NCBI RefSeq assembly: GCF_022568815.1
Contig: NZ_JAKZHX010000017.1
Coordinates: 62,001 to 126,000 of the forward strand
Direction of reading: 5' to 3'
Source: Undibacterium paludis
GTDB taxonomy: Bacteria > Pseudomonadota > Gammaproteobacteria > Burkholderiales > Burkholderiaceae_D
DNA: 64,000 bases
The position numbers and the translations under genes are program-made. Of this stretch, positions 17,647 to 25,305 are shown piece by piece. The notes under the pieces are model-generated. The model saw only the letters and a list, made by a program, of their open reading frames with translations. It made no database searches and was not told the origin of the DNA. Numbering within the stretch: position 1 is the stretch's first letter; every line of letters begins with the position of its first letter.

Positions 17647-18156
17647 ATGCACACCCGCTCACCCCGCTCTGAACAGCGCGATTTTGATACCCGCCACTTC
17701 CGGGACGCCCTGTCACAATTTGCTACCGGCGTCACCGTCATTACCACCCGGCTGGAGAGCGGCACGTTCCTGGGTTTGACTGCCTCCTCCTTCAACTCTG
17801 TCTCGCTGGACCCGCCCCTGATACTCTGGAGCCTGGGCACCAGGGCCAACAGCCTGCCCGTTTTCACCGGCAATTCGCACTATGTTGTCAACGTACTATC
17901 AAGTGAGCAAGCCTGGCTGGCAGAACAATTTGCCAGCCGCAAGACCAACCGTTTTGAAGGTGTGGACTATACACTTTCGCGCACCGGTCACCCCATACTG
18001 ACGGGCGCCTCGGCCTGGTTTGAATGCCATAACCGCAGCCGTTACCCGGAAGGCGATCACGTCATCTTTGTCGGCGAAGTGGAGCATTGTGAGTTCACCC
18101 CGCAGCCGCCTTTGGTCTTTCACTCTGGCCAGTTCCTGCTGCCACCCAATAAATAA
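17647..18156 (+). CDS. Flavin reductase-like FMN-binding protein
   Basis: The 169-residue protein has the flavin reductase domain of the HpaC/RutF type: RDALSQFATGVTVITTR, GLTASSFNSVSLDPPLILWSL and the C-terminal HVIFVGEVEHCE. Such proteins reduce free FMN for partner monooxygenases, but no monooxygenase gene is adjacent. The start is taken at MHTRSP; an upstream in-frame ATG (17620) and GTG (17575) are possible. The SemiSWEET gene follows after 9 nt. Confidence 0.9.
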   Translation: MHTRSPRSEQRDFDTRHFRDALSQFATGVTVITTRLESGTFLGLTASSFNSVSLDPPLILWSLGTRANSLPVFTGNSHYVVNVLSSEQAWLAEQFASRKTNRFEGVDYTLSRTGHPILTGASAWFECHNRSRYPEGDHVIFVGEVEHCEFTPQPPLVFHSGQFLLPPNK

Positions 18157-18165
18157 TTGCCTGCG

Positions 18166-18429
18166 ATGAGTTTTCCACTGACTGTAGACCTGATCGGCTA
18201 TCTTGCCGCCTGCCTGACGACAACCGCCTTCATTCCCCAGGCCTGGCTGACCTGGCGCCGCAAACGCGCAGAAGGCGTCTCCCTGGTCATGTACATCATC
18301 CTGGTCACTGGCGTGCTGCTCTGGCTGATCTATGGCCTGATGCTCAACGCCGCCCCCATCATTATCGCCAACCTGATTACCCTGGTGCTGGCGAGTTTTA
18401 TTCTGGTGATGAAGGTGGTTTATAAATGA
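18166..18429 (+). CDS. SemiSWEET-type PQ-loop sugar transporter
   Basis: An 87-residue protein with three hydrophobic helices and the PQ-loop signature TTAFIPQAWLTWRRK, followed by GVSLVMYIILVTGVLLWLIYG. SemiSWEETs dimerise to make a bidirectional sugar pore. The ATG is 9 nt after the flavin reductase stop, so the pair is probably co-transcribed, though a functional link is not obvious. Confidence 0.9.
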   Translation: MSFPLTVDLIGYLAACLTTTAFIPQAWLTWRRKRAEGVSLVMYIILVTGVLLWLIYGLMLNAAPIIIANLITLVLASFILVMKVVYK

Positions 18430-18466
18430 TGGCCGTCAAGTACGCCAATAGCCTGATTGAATCTTG

Positions 18467-19018
18467 ATGAGTCTTCAGTCAACTGATTCCAGGCATAAGT
18501 TGAATCTCACAAAGCATAAAGCTTACCCCACAATTGCCAGGCTGGCCTTGTGGGGCCTGGTTACTTCCGTGTTTATTATTGTGGTCTGTTTCAACTATTT
18601 GCGCCCCACGGAAATGCAAGTACACAAACACCTGATGAGTAATATTGCGTGGTCATTCTCAGAACCGCCACCTTCCTCTCCTGAGTTACTGGTTGAAGCT
18701 GTCGGGCAGTACAGTAAAGATATTCACTTTGCATTTGAGCGACATTTTCTGACAGACATCACGCCTTACAGGCAACTTGACATCGTTTATCAATATTCGG
18801 TACAACAGCCAGACTCAAACTGGCTGGATGTCAAGGCGGTAGTTGCCATTGGTGACGGATCACATCAATTGTCGAATGCTGAAATATTATGGTCACTGCA
18901 CAGACAGGCATATGCGCATTTGAAAGACGAAGACCATCACTACTTTGAAGGTTTGTGGGCTCTTAAGAATAATATACGCCCAGGTGTACCCGCGTTCGAA
19001 GTCGATCTGGGCAGCTAG
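18467..19018 (+). CDS. Hypothetical single-pass membrane protein
   Basis: A 183-residue protein with a cytoplasmic N terminus, one transmembrane helix (LALWGLVTSVFIIVVCFNYL, about residues 27-46) and an external domain with YRQLDIVYQY and LDVKAVVAIGDG. No family is recognised. A TTG lies one codon before the chosen ATG. The composition is more AT-rich than in neighbouring core genes, in keeping with an accessory region. Confidence 0.6.
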   Translation: MSLQSTDSRHKLNLTKHKAYPTIARLALWGLVTSVFIIVVCFNYLRPTEMQVHKHLMSNIAWSFSEPPPSSPELLVEAVGQYSKDIHFAFERHFLTDITPYRQLDIVYQYSVQQPDSNWLDVKAVVAIGDGSHQLSNAEILWSLHRQAYAHLKDEDHHYFEGLWALKNNIRPGVPAFEVDLGS

Positions 19019-19089
19019 AGCAAGTTTTCTGGCGAAACACTCTCACTGACATCAATCAAGCCGCTGGTGGTGCGGCAATAAGACCGTCT

Positions 19090-19905
19090 TTATAGTGGTT
19101 TATTTGCCGTTTTCACCACAGGTTCTTGCGCCCGGTTCAACACGCGGCTCGACGGTGAATCGCTGCCCGTCAATGGTCCCAAAACAGTCGCACCTTCTGA
19201 AGTCGGTGCTTTGAGTGCAGACAGGGCGGACAAAATATCAGCCACAGTTTTTGGGGGCTCAGTCATGGGTTTTATGGCAGCAGGGCCTGTCTTTGCCGGT
19301 GTATCCGTTGCGGCAGGTTTGCTGGCTTTATCCGGTGGTGCAGCAGGTCCCGGACCATCCCAGACCTTGTTTGTCAGGTCTTTCTCATATTGCGTCGCAT
19401 GCTTGTCCAGACGGGTCAGCAATTTATTGTATTCAGCAGGATTGGTATTCCAGGCCTTGTAGATATCACCGACATCGTCAGAACCGGCGACCTTCTTTTT
19501 ATCCAGGTAGACGGCAATGCCATAAGAAACATTGGATGCAGTATTGAATCTGTCATAAGTACCTGCGACCTCATAACCACCTATGCGCTTGCTGCCGCTC
19601 AACCTTTCTGCTGTATCTTTTGCCGTGCTGTCGGTGATGGCAAACACACCGGATGCTGAAGACTTGCGCGAAGTCGTCGCTGCATCAGGATTAAAGCCGG
19701 ATTCCACTTCAGCGAGCGCCAGCAGGTTGGCTGTATCCTTCTGTGACAGATTAGCCTTGCCAGCCTGCTGTACGATTTCTTTCTGTACTTCAAACTTCAC
19801 ATGCTCATTTGCATCGCCCCAGGCACGGCTGTCACCAAGGGACGTAGCCGTCAAGGGGTCGCCATTATGGCTGAAGTTGTGCGGTTTCCTGGGTTTGCCT
19901 GTCAT
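19090..19905 (-). CDS. Lysozyme-like (SLT-fold) putative peptidoglycan hydrolase without signal peptide
   Basis: This 271-residue protein has a lytic transglycosylase-like core. The probable catalytic Glu is in LALAEVESGFNPDAA (about residue 67), SASGVFAITDSTA replaces the usual G-L-M-Q motif, and NVSYGIAVYLDKKK matches the family's N-x-x-x-G-x-x-Y-L helix. The C-terminal third is a Pro/Ala/Thr-rich, probably disordered tail. It has no signal peptide or membrane segment, so export would need a dedicated system or lysis. A secreted Cys-rich protein is encoded one base upstream, and the pair may be effector and protector (inference). Confidence 0.65.
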   Translation of the reverse strand: MTGKPRKPHNFSHNGDPLTATSLGDSRAWGDANEHVKFEVQKEIVQQAGKANLSQKDTANLLALAEVESGFNPDAATTSRKSSASGVFAITDSTAKDTAERLSGSKRIGGYEVAGTYDRFNTASNVSYGIAVYLDKKKVAGSDDVGDIYKAWNTNPAEYNKLLTRLDKHATQYEKDLTNKVWDGPGPAAPPDKASKPAATDTPAKTGPAAIKPMTEPPKTVADILSALSALKAPTSEGATVLGPLTGSDSPSSRVLNRAQEPVVKTANKPL

Positions 19906-19906
19906 G

Positions 19907-20485
19907 TCATTTCCCCTCGCGCTGCGTGCGCTTTACCGATACTTTTTCAATTTCAGTGAAACGTCCATTGTCATCCAGCACAAAACCGTATTTCTGATAG
20001 AAATTGCCGGGCAGTGCCCTGGGTTTGAAGTTTGTCGCCCCGAATTTTTCGCGGTCAGATCCGAGAAAAACACCAGTCTCAGAAAAATAATCCGCCCATT
20101 CGCAAACCTTGCAGTTACCGAGGTTGGTTGAACTCAGGACTACCTTGTTTTTGCTTTTTCCCTTTACACAGGCCAGTTGTGTAATCAGCGAACGGTCTTT
20201 CAGATAGTCTTCGTACAAATACAACTTTTCGGTGAACTTGCCCGTGCTGGTCAGGCGTAGCCTGACTTTTTGCAAAAAACAGGCTGCATCAAGGCGTTCG
20301 TCCGGCTTGCAATAAGTCTCGACGCTGACATCAAGTTCTTCGCAATGCAGGTTGGCCTGGGTGATATAGGCCGCTTCCTCGGCAGCTTCTTGTGCGTTGG
20401 CAGAGGCCGATAACAGGGAAAGACTTATCAGAATGCTGGCCACGGTCAACAAATGGACAATGCCAAACTGCGGTTTATTCCTCAT
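19907..20485 (-). CDS. Secreted Cys-containing hypothetical protein
   Basis: The 192-residue precursor has a signal peptide (hydrophobic IVHLLTVASILISLSLLSASA, cut near ANA) and a mature domain with about seven Cys, including a GNCKVCEW pair. This suggests disulfides and a periplasmic location. No family is recognised. ATG 20485 is used; a GTG 5 codons upstream is possible. Its stop codon is one base from the start of the SLT-like gene, so the two are strictly coupled and it could act on, or protect against, that hydrolase. Confidence 0.65.
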   Translation of the reverse strand: MRNKPQFGIVHLLTVASILISLSLLSASANAQEAAEEAAYITQANLHCEELDVSVETYCKPDERLDAACFLQKVRLRLTSTGKFTEKLYLYEDYLKDRSLITQLACVKGKSKNKVVLSSTNLGNCKVCEWADYFSETGVFLGSDREKFGATNFKPRALPGNFYQKYGFVLDDNGRFTEIEKVSVKRTQREGK

Positions 20486-20875
20486 ATTTCGCCCATGCAC
20501 AAGAGTTGATGGAGATATGGATATTTATTCTACAATAAATATTTTACTTTTGTTGTGATAAAAATATTGCCTTGTTGTAAGGGCCTGTTCTCGATCAGTC
20601 GCGAGTGAGCGTCATCGGGGACGTATTAATATATAGGACTTAGGCAAAATCGCCCCAGCTGCGTTGCAGCTCCTAGCCGTACTAATAAAGTAATGTCTTC
20701 GTCGCAGCGCCTTGTTGGGGCGATTTTGCGTAAGTCCCAATATAAAACGCAGTGCAAGGTAAGATCGTTAGCAGGCTCTGACATGGATTTACCAATAAGC
20801 TGGCGCTCTTCTTAAGACCTTGCCATTGCCTGTTCATGGTGGAAAACCATGCCAGCATCTGGCCATAACGGCAGG
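20486..20875. other. Non-coding region with AT-rich palindrome and repeat element
   Basis: This 390-nt gap separates two leftward genes. Next to the secreted-protein gene is an AT-rich exact inverted repeat (ATATTTATT, loop CTAC, AATAAATAT, 20521-20542), a plausible operator or promoter site. Further on is family-1 repeat copy B. No gene is seen. Confidence 0.6.
20630..20744. repeat. Palindromic repeat element, family 1, copy B
   Basis: The left end GGACTTAGGCAAAATCGCCCCA pairs with the right end reading, on the other strand, GGGACTTACGCAAAATCGCC. The arms extend outward through TATAT sequence. The centre has CCGTACTAATAAAGTAATG. It is about 85% like copy A by eye. It is intergenic with no frame. 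Confidence 0.85.
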
Positions 20876-21364
20876 TCACACTTCATCGGCCCGTCGCACA
20901 TAAACACCCAGCAAACCCAGCACGCCGAGCAGTACGCAAATGAGATGCAGATGCAGCAGCGGAATGATTTCATACAGCATATTCTCATTGCTGAACGGAT
21001 GCAAAGGCCGGATATCAGCATGCATGATGCTGTCAAGCAGCACATGTGACCATGCACCAAGCAAGGCGCCAAGACTGACCTGCAATAAACTCAACTGCTG
21101 CCAGTGATAGAAATTGATTAACGAAAAACGTCTGGCACACCAGCGCGCCAGCAAAAACAGCAGGATCGTCAGCATCGCCATCAGGGGCGCACCTATATAA
21201 GTATGAAAGAAAGCATGCACAGGAAAACGCGCATGCATCAGGTTATAAAAAGATTCCACATCAATGAATACATTGACGGCTGCAAAAGACAAAAAACTGA
21301 TGTGCCGTGGCGCTGCTGCCTTCAAGGCAGCACCAAGGCCGAAGTGAAAAGGGGTGACGGGCAT
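20876..21364 (-). CDS. YdjM/DUF4184-like membrane-bound metal-dependent hydrolase family protein
   Basis: A 162-residue membrane protein with about four hydrophobic segments and His/Asp residues at the expected places: TPFHFGLGAAL at the N terminus, FIDVESFYNLMH, HAFFHTYIGAP and SHVLLDSIMHADIRPLHPF. The family is predicted to be metal-binding inner-membrane hydrolases, some under SOS control; no LexA-type box was noticed. The function is unproven. Confidence 0.85.
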   Translation of the reverse strand: MPVTPFHFGLGAALKAAAPRHISFLSFAAVNVFIDVESFYNLMHARFPVHAFFHTYIGAPLMAMLTILLFLLARWCARRFSLINFYHWQQLSLLQVSLGALLGAWSHVLLDSIMHADIRPLHPFSNENMLYEIIPLLHLHLICVLLGVLGLLGVYVRRADEV

Positions 21365-21610
21365 ATGGGCTGGTGTTAAGGTGCTTTACTTTTTATTCAG
21401 ACTGCAAAACTGTTTTGTATTATGCACGGTAAAGATGGCGGAGACTGCCTTAAAATTTTAGTACAGTGACGAGCAACAACTTTGATCAAGGTGTCTGGTG
21501 TTAAGTGACGAGCGTACTATTACGCTGCATCAGGTTCAGGCTACGCAGACGGCATCAGTACCCAGGATGCTGCTGGTGAAGTGTATTTTCAGTCTTGTTG
21601 GAGTGTTTTT

Positions 21611-22246
21611 ATGCATAGCGGTACCCGTCAGATTGTCTTTATCGATGGCGTTGGCGGCAAGCGCTACATGCGTGGCAAGTTTGTCCGCTATTTTGAACAG
21701 CGCGGCTACACCGTATTCTGCTTTGACTACAAGGTTGCATCACAATCCCTTGATGACATCAAGAAGGACCTGTATGTCTTTCTGTCAGCCGTAGGTGGCA
21801 AGGGAGCCTATCACGCAATAGGCTATTCCTTTGGCGGTGTACTGCTGCGCAGTCTCAATGCGCAGTTAAGAGAGCATCAGTTGCAGCCAGCACGCGCGGT
21901 CTTGCTCGCCTCCCCCTTGCGCGCCATGCGGCTCGCCAGCAGATTGCGTGACTGGAAAATCTACCAGGTCATGACGGGTGAATGCGGCCAGTTTGCGGCG
22001 GATGACGAGCGCATGAGCAAAGTCCCCTTGCTCGATATTCCCTGTGCGCACATCTATGGCACCTGGCCATGGCTGGGTGCTTTTGCTGTGTTCTTTGGAT
22101 TTGGCTTTCCGCATGATGGCATGGTTGCGGCGGATGAGGCGGTGCCATCGCCGCAGGCACAAGCGATACCTGTTCCGGCTAGCCATGCATTTATCCCTTC
22201 GAATACTCACGCCTTGCAGGCAGTTGAGCAGTGGTTCAGCATGTAG
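21611..22246 (+). CDS. Alpha/beta-fold hydrolase-like protein
   Basis: The 211-residue protein begins with a strand (QIVFIDGVGGKRY), has a nucleophile elbow AIGYSFGGVLLRSL (about residues 80-93) and a C-terminal His in VPASHAFIPSNTH, consistent with a serine hydrolase fold. Substrate is unknown. ATG 21611 has a TTGGAGTG site. It is followed in the same direction by methyltransferase and SRPBCC genes. Confidence 0.75.
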   Translation: MHSGTRQIVFIDGVGGKRYMRGKFVRYFEQRGYTVFCFDYKVASQSLDDIKKDLYVFLSAVGGKGAYHAIGYSFGGVLLRSLNAQLREHQLQPARAVLLASPLRAMRLASRLRDWKIYQVMTGECGQFAADDERMSKVPLLDIPCAHIYGTWPWLGAFAVFFGFGFPHDGMVAADEAVPSPQAQAIPVPASHAFIPSNTHALQAVEQWFSM

Positions 22247-22527
22247 GTGCGTTATAAAGCACCCGACCACTGACCAAAACCGTTCAGGAAAAAGATTTCC
22301 ACCCAGATGTAAAGCTACTTGATAGGGATTCCATCCTCAGTGTACAGATACTTTACAGTCAAGCCTCAGTCAAAAAAACAAATACCCTTTAAAAACAGCG
22401 ACTTAAAAAAGTCACTGCCGTGGCACGCCAATTGCAAAGTATGGATGGTGATTCCGGGATGTCGATGCACTCAGCGGCATACAGCCTATATCACCTTTAC
22501 CCATACCATCCATATCAGAGGCGGCCC
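22247..22527. other. Leader region before the methyltransferase gene
   Basis: This 281-nt gap holds an imperfect hairpin (GCGACTTAAAAAAGTCACT, near 22400). An open frame continues upstream of the methyltransferase start but looks non-coding. A promoter is likely, since the gap is long for a continuous operon, but no hexamers could be fixed. Confidence 0.35.
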
Positions 22528-23202
22528 ATGAACAGTAGCATCATTTCCAGTAGAACACCGGAGGACGGCGCACGAATTTATAGCGTTTTTTTTCTACGGT
22601 GCTACGACTTCTTGATTTACAAGGTGCTGGCACCTTATGTCTGGCGCTGCGGTGGCGAGCACTTCGCCGATCTGTACAGCCTCATGATGTCGCCAAATCA
22701 TGCGGATATAGGAGTTGGCACCGGCTACTTTCTTGACCGCTGCGGCTACCTGCCCGGCGAGGTGCGCATAGGCTTATTTGATCTGCAGCAAAACTGCCTC
22801 GATTACACCGCCGCGAGGATAGACCGCTTTGAACCAGAAACTTACCGCTGCAATGCGCTTGAGCCAATCAAGACTACCGCTGCCCAATTTGATTCAATTG
22901 CGCTCGGGGGACTCTTGCATTGCATACCTGGCGACATGACGCAAAAAGGAGTGGTGTTTGACTCTATCAAACCACTGATGAAGCCTGGTGCAAAGGTATT
23001 TGGCTACACCATATTAAACCAGGGCATTCACAAAACCATGCTGAGCCGCCTCGTCTATTTTCTTCTGCATCAACTCAGGGTCATCAATGGTGCTCAGGAT
23101 TCGGCGCAGCAGTTGAAGACAGAACTGAGCAAACGATACAAGGTCGTCGAAGTAAGGACTGTGGGCTGCATAGCATTATTTGCCGCCCATTCCCCCGTGT
23201 AA
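22528..23202 (+). CDS. Class I SAM-dependent methyltransferase
   Basis: The 224-residue protein has motif I as HADIGVGTGYFLDRC (about residues 56-70), an acidic motif II in IGLFDLQQNCLDY, and later FDSIALGGLLHCIPGDM and LMKPGAKVFGYTILNQG. The fold matches small-molecule methyltransferases. The start MNSSII has an AGAGGCGG site. Followed by an SRPBCC protein gene after 57 nt; the substrate is unknown. Confidence 0.85.
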   Translation: MNSSIISSRTPEDGARIYSVFFLRCYDFLIYKVLAPYVWRCGGEHFADLYSLMMSPNHADIGVGTGYFLDRCGYLPGEVRIGLFDLQQNCLDYTAARIDRFEPETYRCNALEPIKTTAAQFDSIALGGLLHCIPGDMTQKGVVFDSIKPLMKPGAKVFGYTILNQGIHKTMLSRLVYFLLHQLRVINGAQDSAQQLKTELSKRYKVVEVRTVGCIALFAAHSPV

Positions 23203-23259
23203 ATGAAGCAGTGATTTTGAAGTTCAACAGTAGCTATTCAACATAAAGCGAGATAGATC

Positions 23260-23775
23260 ATGACACAGCAAACCACCAGCAGCGCAGTGACCAGCATACG
23301 CATCGCTGCAAGCAAGGCCGATGTCTGGCAAAAAGTCGGCTTTTATGAGCACGTCAAAAAACAGGCTTCGTGGCTGCTCAGATTAAGCCTGCCTGTGCCG
23401 CAGGAGGTCGAAGGCAAGTACGCAGCAGTTGGTGATACCTGCCGCTGCAAATACAGCGATGGCGGTTACCTCACCAAAAGGATCACGAACATTGTCGATC
23501 AACACCGCATAGAGTTTGAGATTATCGAACAAAGCATACGCTACCAGCACACCATCAAGCTGCGGGGCGGCTATATAGAAGTGGAACAGCTTGACGGTGA
23601 GCACAGCATCGTCAATATGGTGACCTATTATGAAAACCGCATATTCCCCAGGCGCATTTCATCCTACTTCATAGAAAAAGTGATCAAGACCATGCATCAA
23701 TTTGTGATTGGGGACATGCAATTGCAATTGGAAAATCGCGTGCAAGGGAATAGCGCTGGCATGGTGAATGGATGA
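23260..23775 (+). CDS. SRPBCC (START/polyketide cyclase-like) protein
   Basis: A 171-residue soluble protein with the helix-grip pattern: TSIRIAASKADVWQKVGFYEHV at the start, a central antiparallel sheet (YLTKRITNIVDQHRIEFEI, GGYIEVEQL) and a long C-terminal helix (YFIEKVIKTMHQFVIGDM). These proteins bind hydrophobic ligands or act as cyclases. Its position after a hydrolase and a methyltransferase suggests a small modification pathway, but that is a guess. Confidence 0.75.
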   Translation: MTQQTTSSAVTSIRIAASKADVWQKVGFYEHVKKQASWLLRLSLPVPQEVEGKYAAVGDTCRCKYSDGGYLTKRITNIVDQHRIEFEIIEQSIRYQHTIKLRGGYIEVEQLDGEHSIVNMVTYYENRIFPRRISSYFIEKVIKTMHQFVIGDMQLQLENRVQGNSAGMVNG

Positions 23776-23839
23776 GTGGGATGAGTGGTGTAGATTTTTT
23801 TGCACAGGTTAATCGCAATGGCTTGCATGACCAATCACA

Positions 23840-24104
23840 TCACTCAAGAACGCGCCCATGGGAAGGATATTGGCCGGACAGTATTTCCTGATCAGTCAGT
23901 TCGCCGCCGTACCAGAGTACGACTTTGTACGCACCAGCGCCAAACGCCAGTTCACGAAAAGCCCGTCCCTCGACCTGGGTAAAGCCGCTTTCAGGCTTAC
24001 CGAGCGGATGCATGACAATGATGGGAGACATGGCCAGAACAGAACGGGTTTTGACGCGTGCAACAAAGGCATTGACGACTTGCTCTGCCACGGTAAAATC
24101 AGCA
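23840..24104 (-). pseudogene. C-terminal fragment of an MreB/actin-like protein, truncated by a repeat
   Basis: The frame translates to FTQVEGRAFRELAFGAGAYKVVLW, which matches the MreB pattern T-(E/Q)-V-E-x-R-A-x-R-E-x-A-x-x-A-G-A. A helix (EQVVNAFVARVKTRSVLAMSPIIV) precedes it, like MreB's KHFIKQVHSNSF region. The frame stays open upstream through GADFT-like codons to the edge of a repeat element at 24105, then meets a TAA within it (24118-24116). The N-terminal actin domain is absent. A GTG at 24091 could start an 83-residue product, so a short functional protein cannot be excluded. Confidence 0.55.
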
Positions 24105-24190
24105 AGTAGGGTGCGTTACAACGCACCAGTTTTGATGGTAAAACGAAGATAGTGGTGACAAAAAATCGGTGCGTTAAAACGCACCCTACT
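24105..24190. repeat. Short inverted-repeat element, family 3, copy A
   Basis: The 86-bp element has ends AGTAGGGTGCGTT..AACGCACC and the inverse GGTGCGTT..AACGCACCCTACT. Each end is itself a small palindrome (GGTGCGTT-AACGCACC). The middle reads AGTTTTGATGGTAAAACGAA. Copies with the same middle lie at 24232-24314 and 24680-24762 in the same orientation. It forms the break point of the MreB-like fragment. Confidence 0.9.
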
Positions 24191-24218
24191 GGCTGTAGGA
24201 GCGGCTTCAGCCGCGAAT
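24191..24218. repeat. REP-like palindrome
   Basis: The sequence TGTAGGAGCGGCTTCAGCCGCGAA contains the exact inverted repeat GCGGCT-TC-AGCCGC. It closely resembles REP units known from Pseudomonas and Xanthomonas genomes. It lies between copies A and B of the family-3 element. Confidence 0.7.
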
Positions 24219-24231
24219 AGTCTGTGCAGCA

Positions 24232-24314
24232 CGTATGCGATGCAACGCACCAGTTGTGATAGTAAAACGAAAAAAGTGGCAATGCAAAAATCGACGCGTT
24301 ATGACGCACACTGC
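24232..24314. repeat. Short inverted-repeat element, family 3, copy B
   Basis: It shares AACGCACCAGTTGTGATAGTAAAACG and the right end GCGTTATGACGCACACTGCT with the other copies, but is more diverged. The stop codon of the leftward membrane-protein gene (TAA at 24301-24299) lies inside it, so the repeat supplies the end of that reading frame. Confidence 0.85.
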
Positions 24315-24670
24315 TGGCTGTCCTTCCAATATTTGGGCGGGTCTTTTTTCAGCCAGGCCAGATTGCAAAGCGTTGCCAGCAGCCACGGTGCCAACAACCA
24401 GCCCTTGACGGACGGAGCGCCAAAAAAAGCAAAGGATACACCCAGGCATATCCAGGCAAGGCCCATCAGAATCGCCAATACACGAGCTACCCTGATCGCG
24501 GGTAATAGTGACCAACCCAGCAAAATAAGCGTCAGTGAGCACGCAAAGAAAATGCCTCCGCCACCACCACCTCCAAAAAAGCCGGACAACATGACGAATG
24601 CCATTGCAGCCGCTCCAGTAAGGATAGACACCAGAAGACGAAGAAAGACGTGAGCGATTGCATCAACCAT
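24299..24670 (-). CDS. Hypothetical small membrane protein between two repeat copies
   Basis: The 123-residue product has three to four hydrophobic helices (FLRLLVSILTGAAAMAFVML, IFFACSLTLILLGWSLL, ILMGLAWICLGVSFAFF) and a run of seven glycines. No family is recognised. ATG 24670 (MVDAIAH) lies just outside repeat copy C and the stop codon is inside copy B, so the gene occupies almost exactly the space between two direct copies. No strong ribosome-binding site is seen. Confidence 0.5.
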   Translation of the reverse strand: MVDAIAHVFLRLLVSILTGAAAMAFVMLSGFFGGGGGGGIFFACSLTLILLGWSLLPAIRVARVLAILMGLAWICLGVSFAFFGAPSVKGWLLAPWLLATLCNLAWLKKDPPKYWKDSQQCAS

Positions 24671-24679
24671 AAAAGTTGT

Positions 24680-24762
24680 AGTGTGCGTTGTAACGCACCA
24701 GTTGTGATGGTAAAACGAAAAAAGTAGCAATACTAAATCGGTGCGTTAAAACGCACCCTGCT
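24680..24762. repeat. Short inverted-repeat element, family 3, copy C
   Basis: Ends AGTGTGCGTT-GT-AACGCACC and GGTGCGTT-AA-AACGCACCCTGCT flank the family middle AGTTGTGATGGTAAAACGAA. It lies in the same orientation as copies A and B and fills the gap between the membrane-protein gene and the TPR-protein gene. Confidence 0.9.
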
Positions 24763-24768
24763 GTCTAC

Positions 24769-25305
24769 CTAGCCGCCTGCTGCGCATGAAGTATCTTCAA
24801 GCATCGCATTCAAATCGTCCCTCAATTGCTCCACTTTTTCTGGCGAAGGTGCATGCGCTATGGCCAATTGTGCTGCTGCTTTTGCCTCTGTAAATCTACG
24901 CAGTGTGTATAGAATGTGAGCATTGGCAACGCCGTTCAGCCAATGGGTAGGAGCGGCGCGTAATGAAGGCTGTAGTGCGTCCAATGCTTCATTTTCGAGC
25001 CCCATTTTCAGCAAGTGCATTGCCAGAAAATATCTGCCTACGATGATGGCAATACCGCCTTCTTGTTCACCAGCACGCAATTGAAGGAATAGTGCTTTTT
25101 CATAGTGGAGCCGCGCTTTGTCGTTTCGGCCTGCCTGAGCATAAATGCCTGCCAACTGACCATGATAATCAGACGTGGCCCAATGATTTTGGTCAGCAAC
25201 AGCGATGGCTTCTTCTGTTTTTTGTGTTGCAAGTCCCAGCTCGGCTTTTTCCCAATGAGCCAGGCCTTCCTGGGCTAGCTGGCTGGCTTTTTTCTGATCA
25301 GGCAT
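24769..25305 (-). CDS. TPR-like hypothetical protein
   Basis: A 178-residue all-helical protein with tetratricopeptide-like pairs (QLAQEGLAHWEKAELGLATQKTEEAI, YHGQLAGIYAQAGRNDKARLHYEKALFL, HILYTLRRFTEAKAAAQLAIAHAP). TPRs mediate protein contacts and the partner is unknown. Its ATG overlaps the end of the Sua5-type gene by 8 nt, so it is the last gene of the purK-Sua5 unit. Confidence 0.8.
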   Translation of the reverse strand: MPDQKKASQLAQEGLAHWEKAELGLATQKTEEAIAVADQNHWATSDYHGQLAGIYAQAGRNDKARLHYEKALFLQLRAGEQEGGIAIIVGRYFLAMHLLKMGLENEALDALQPSLRAAPTHWLNGVANAHILYTLRRFTEAKAAAQLAIAHAPSPEKVEQLRDDLNAMLEDTSCAAGG

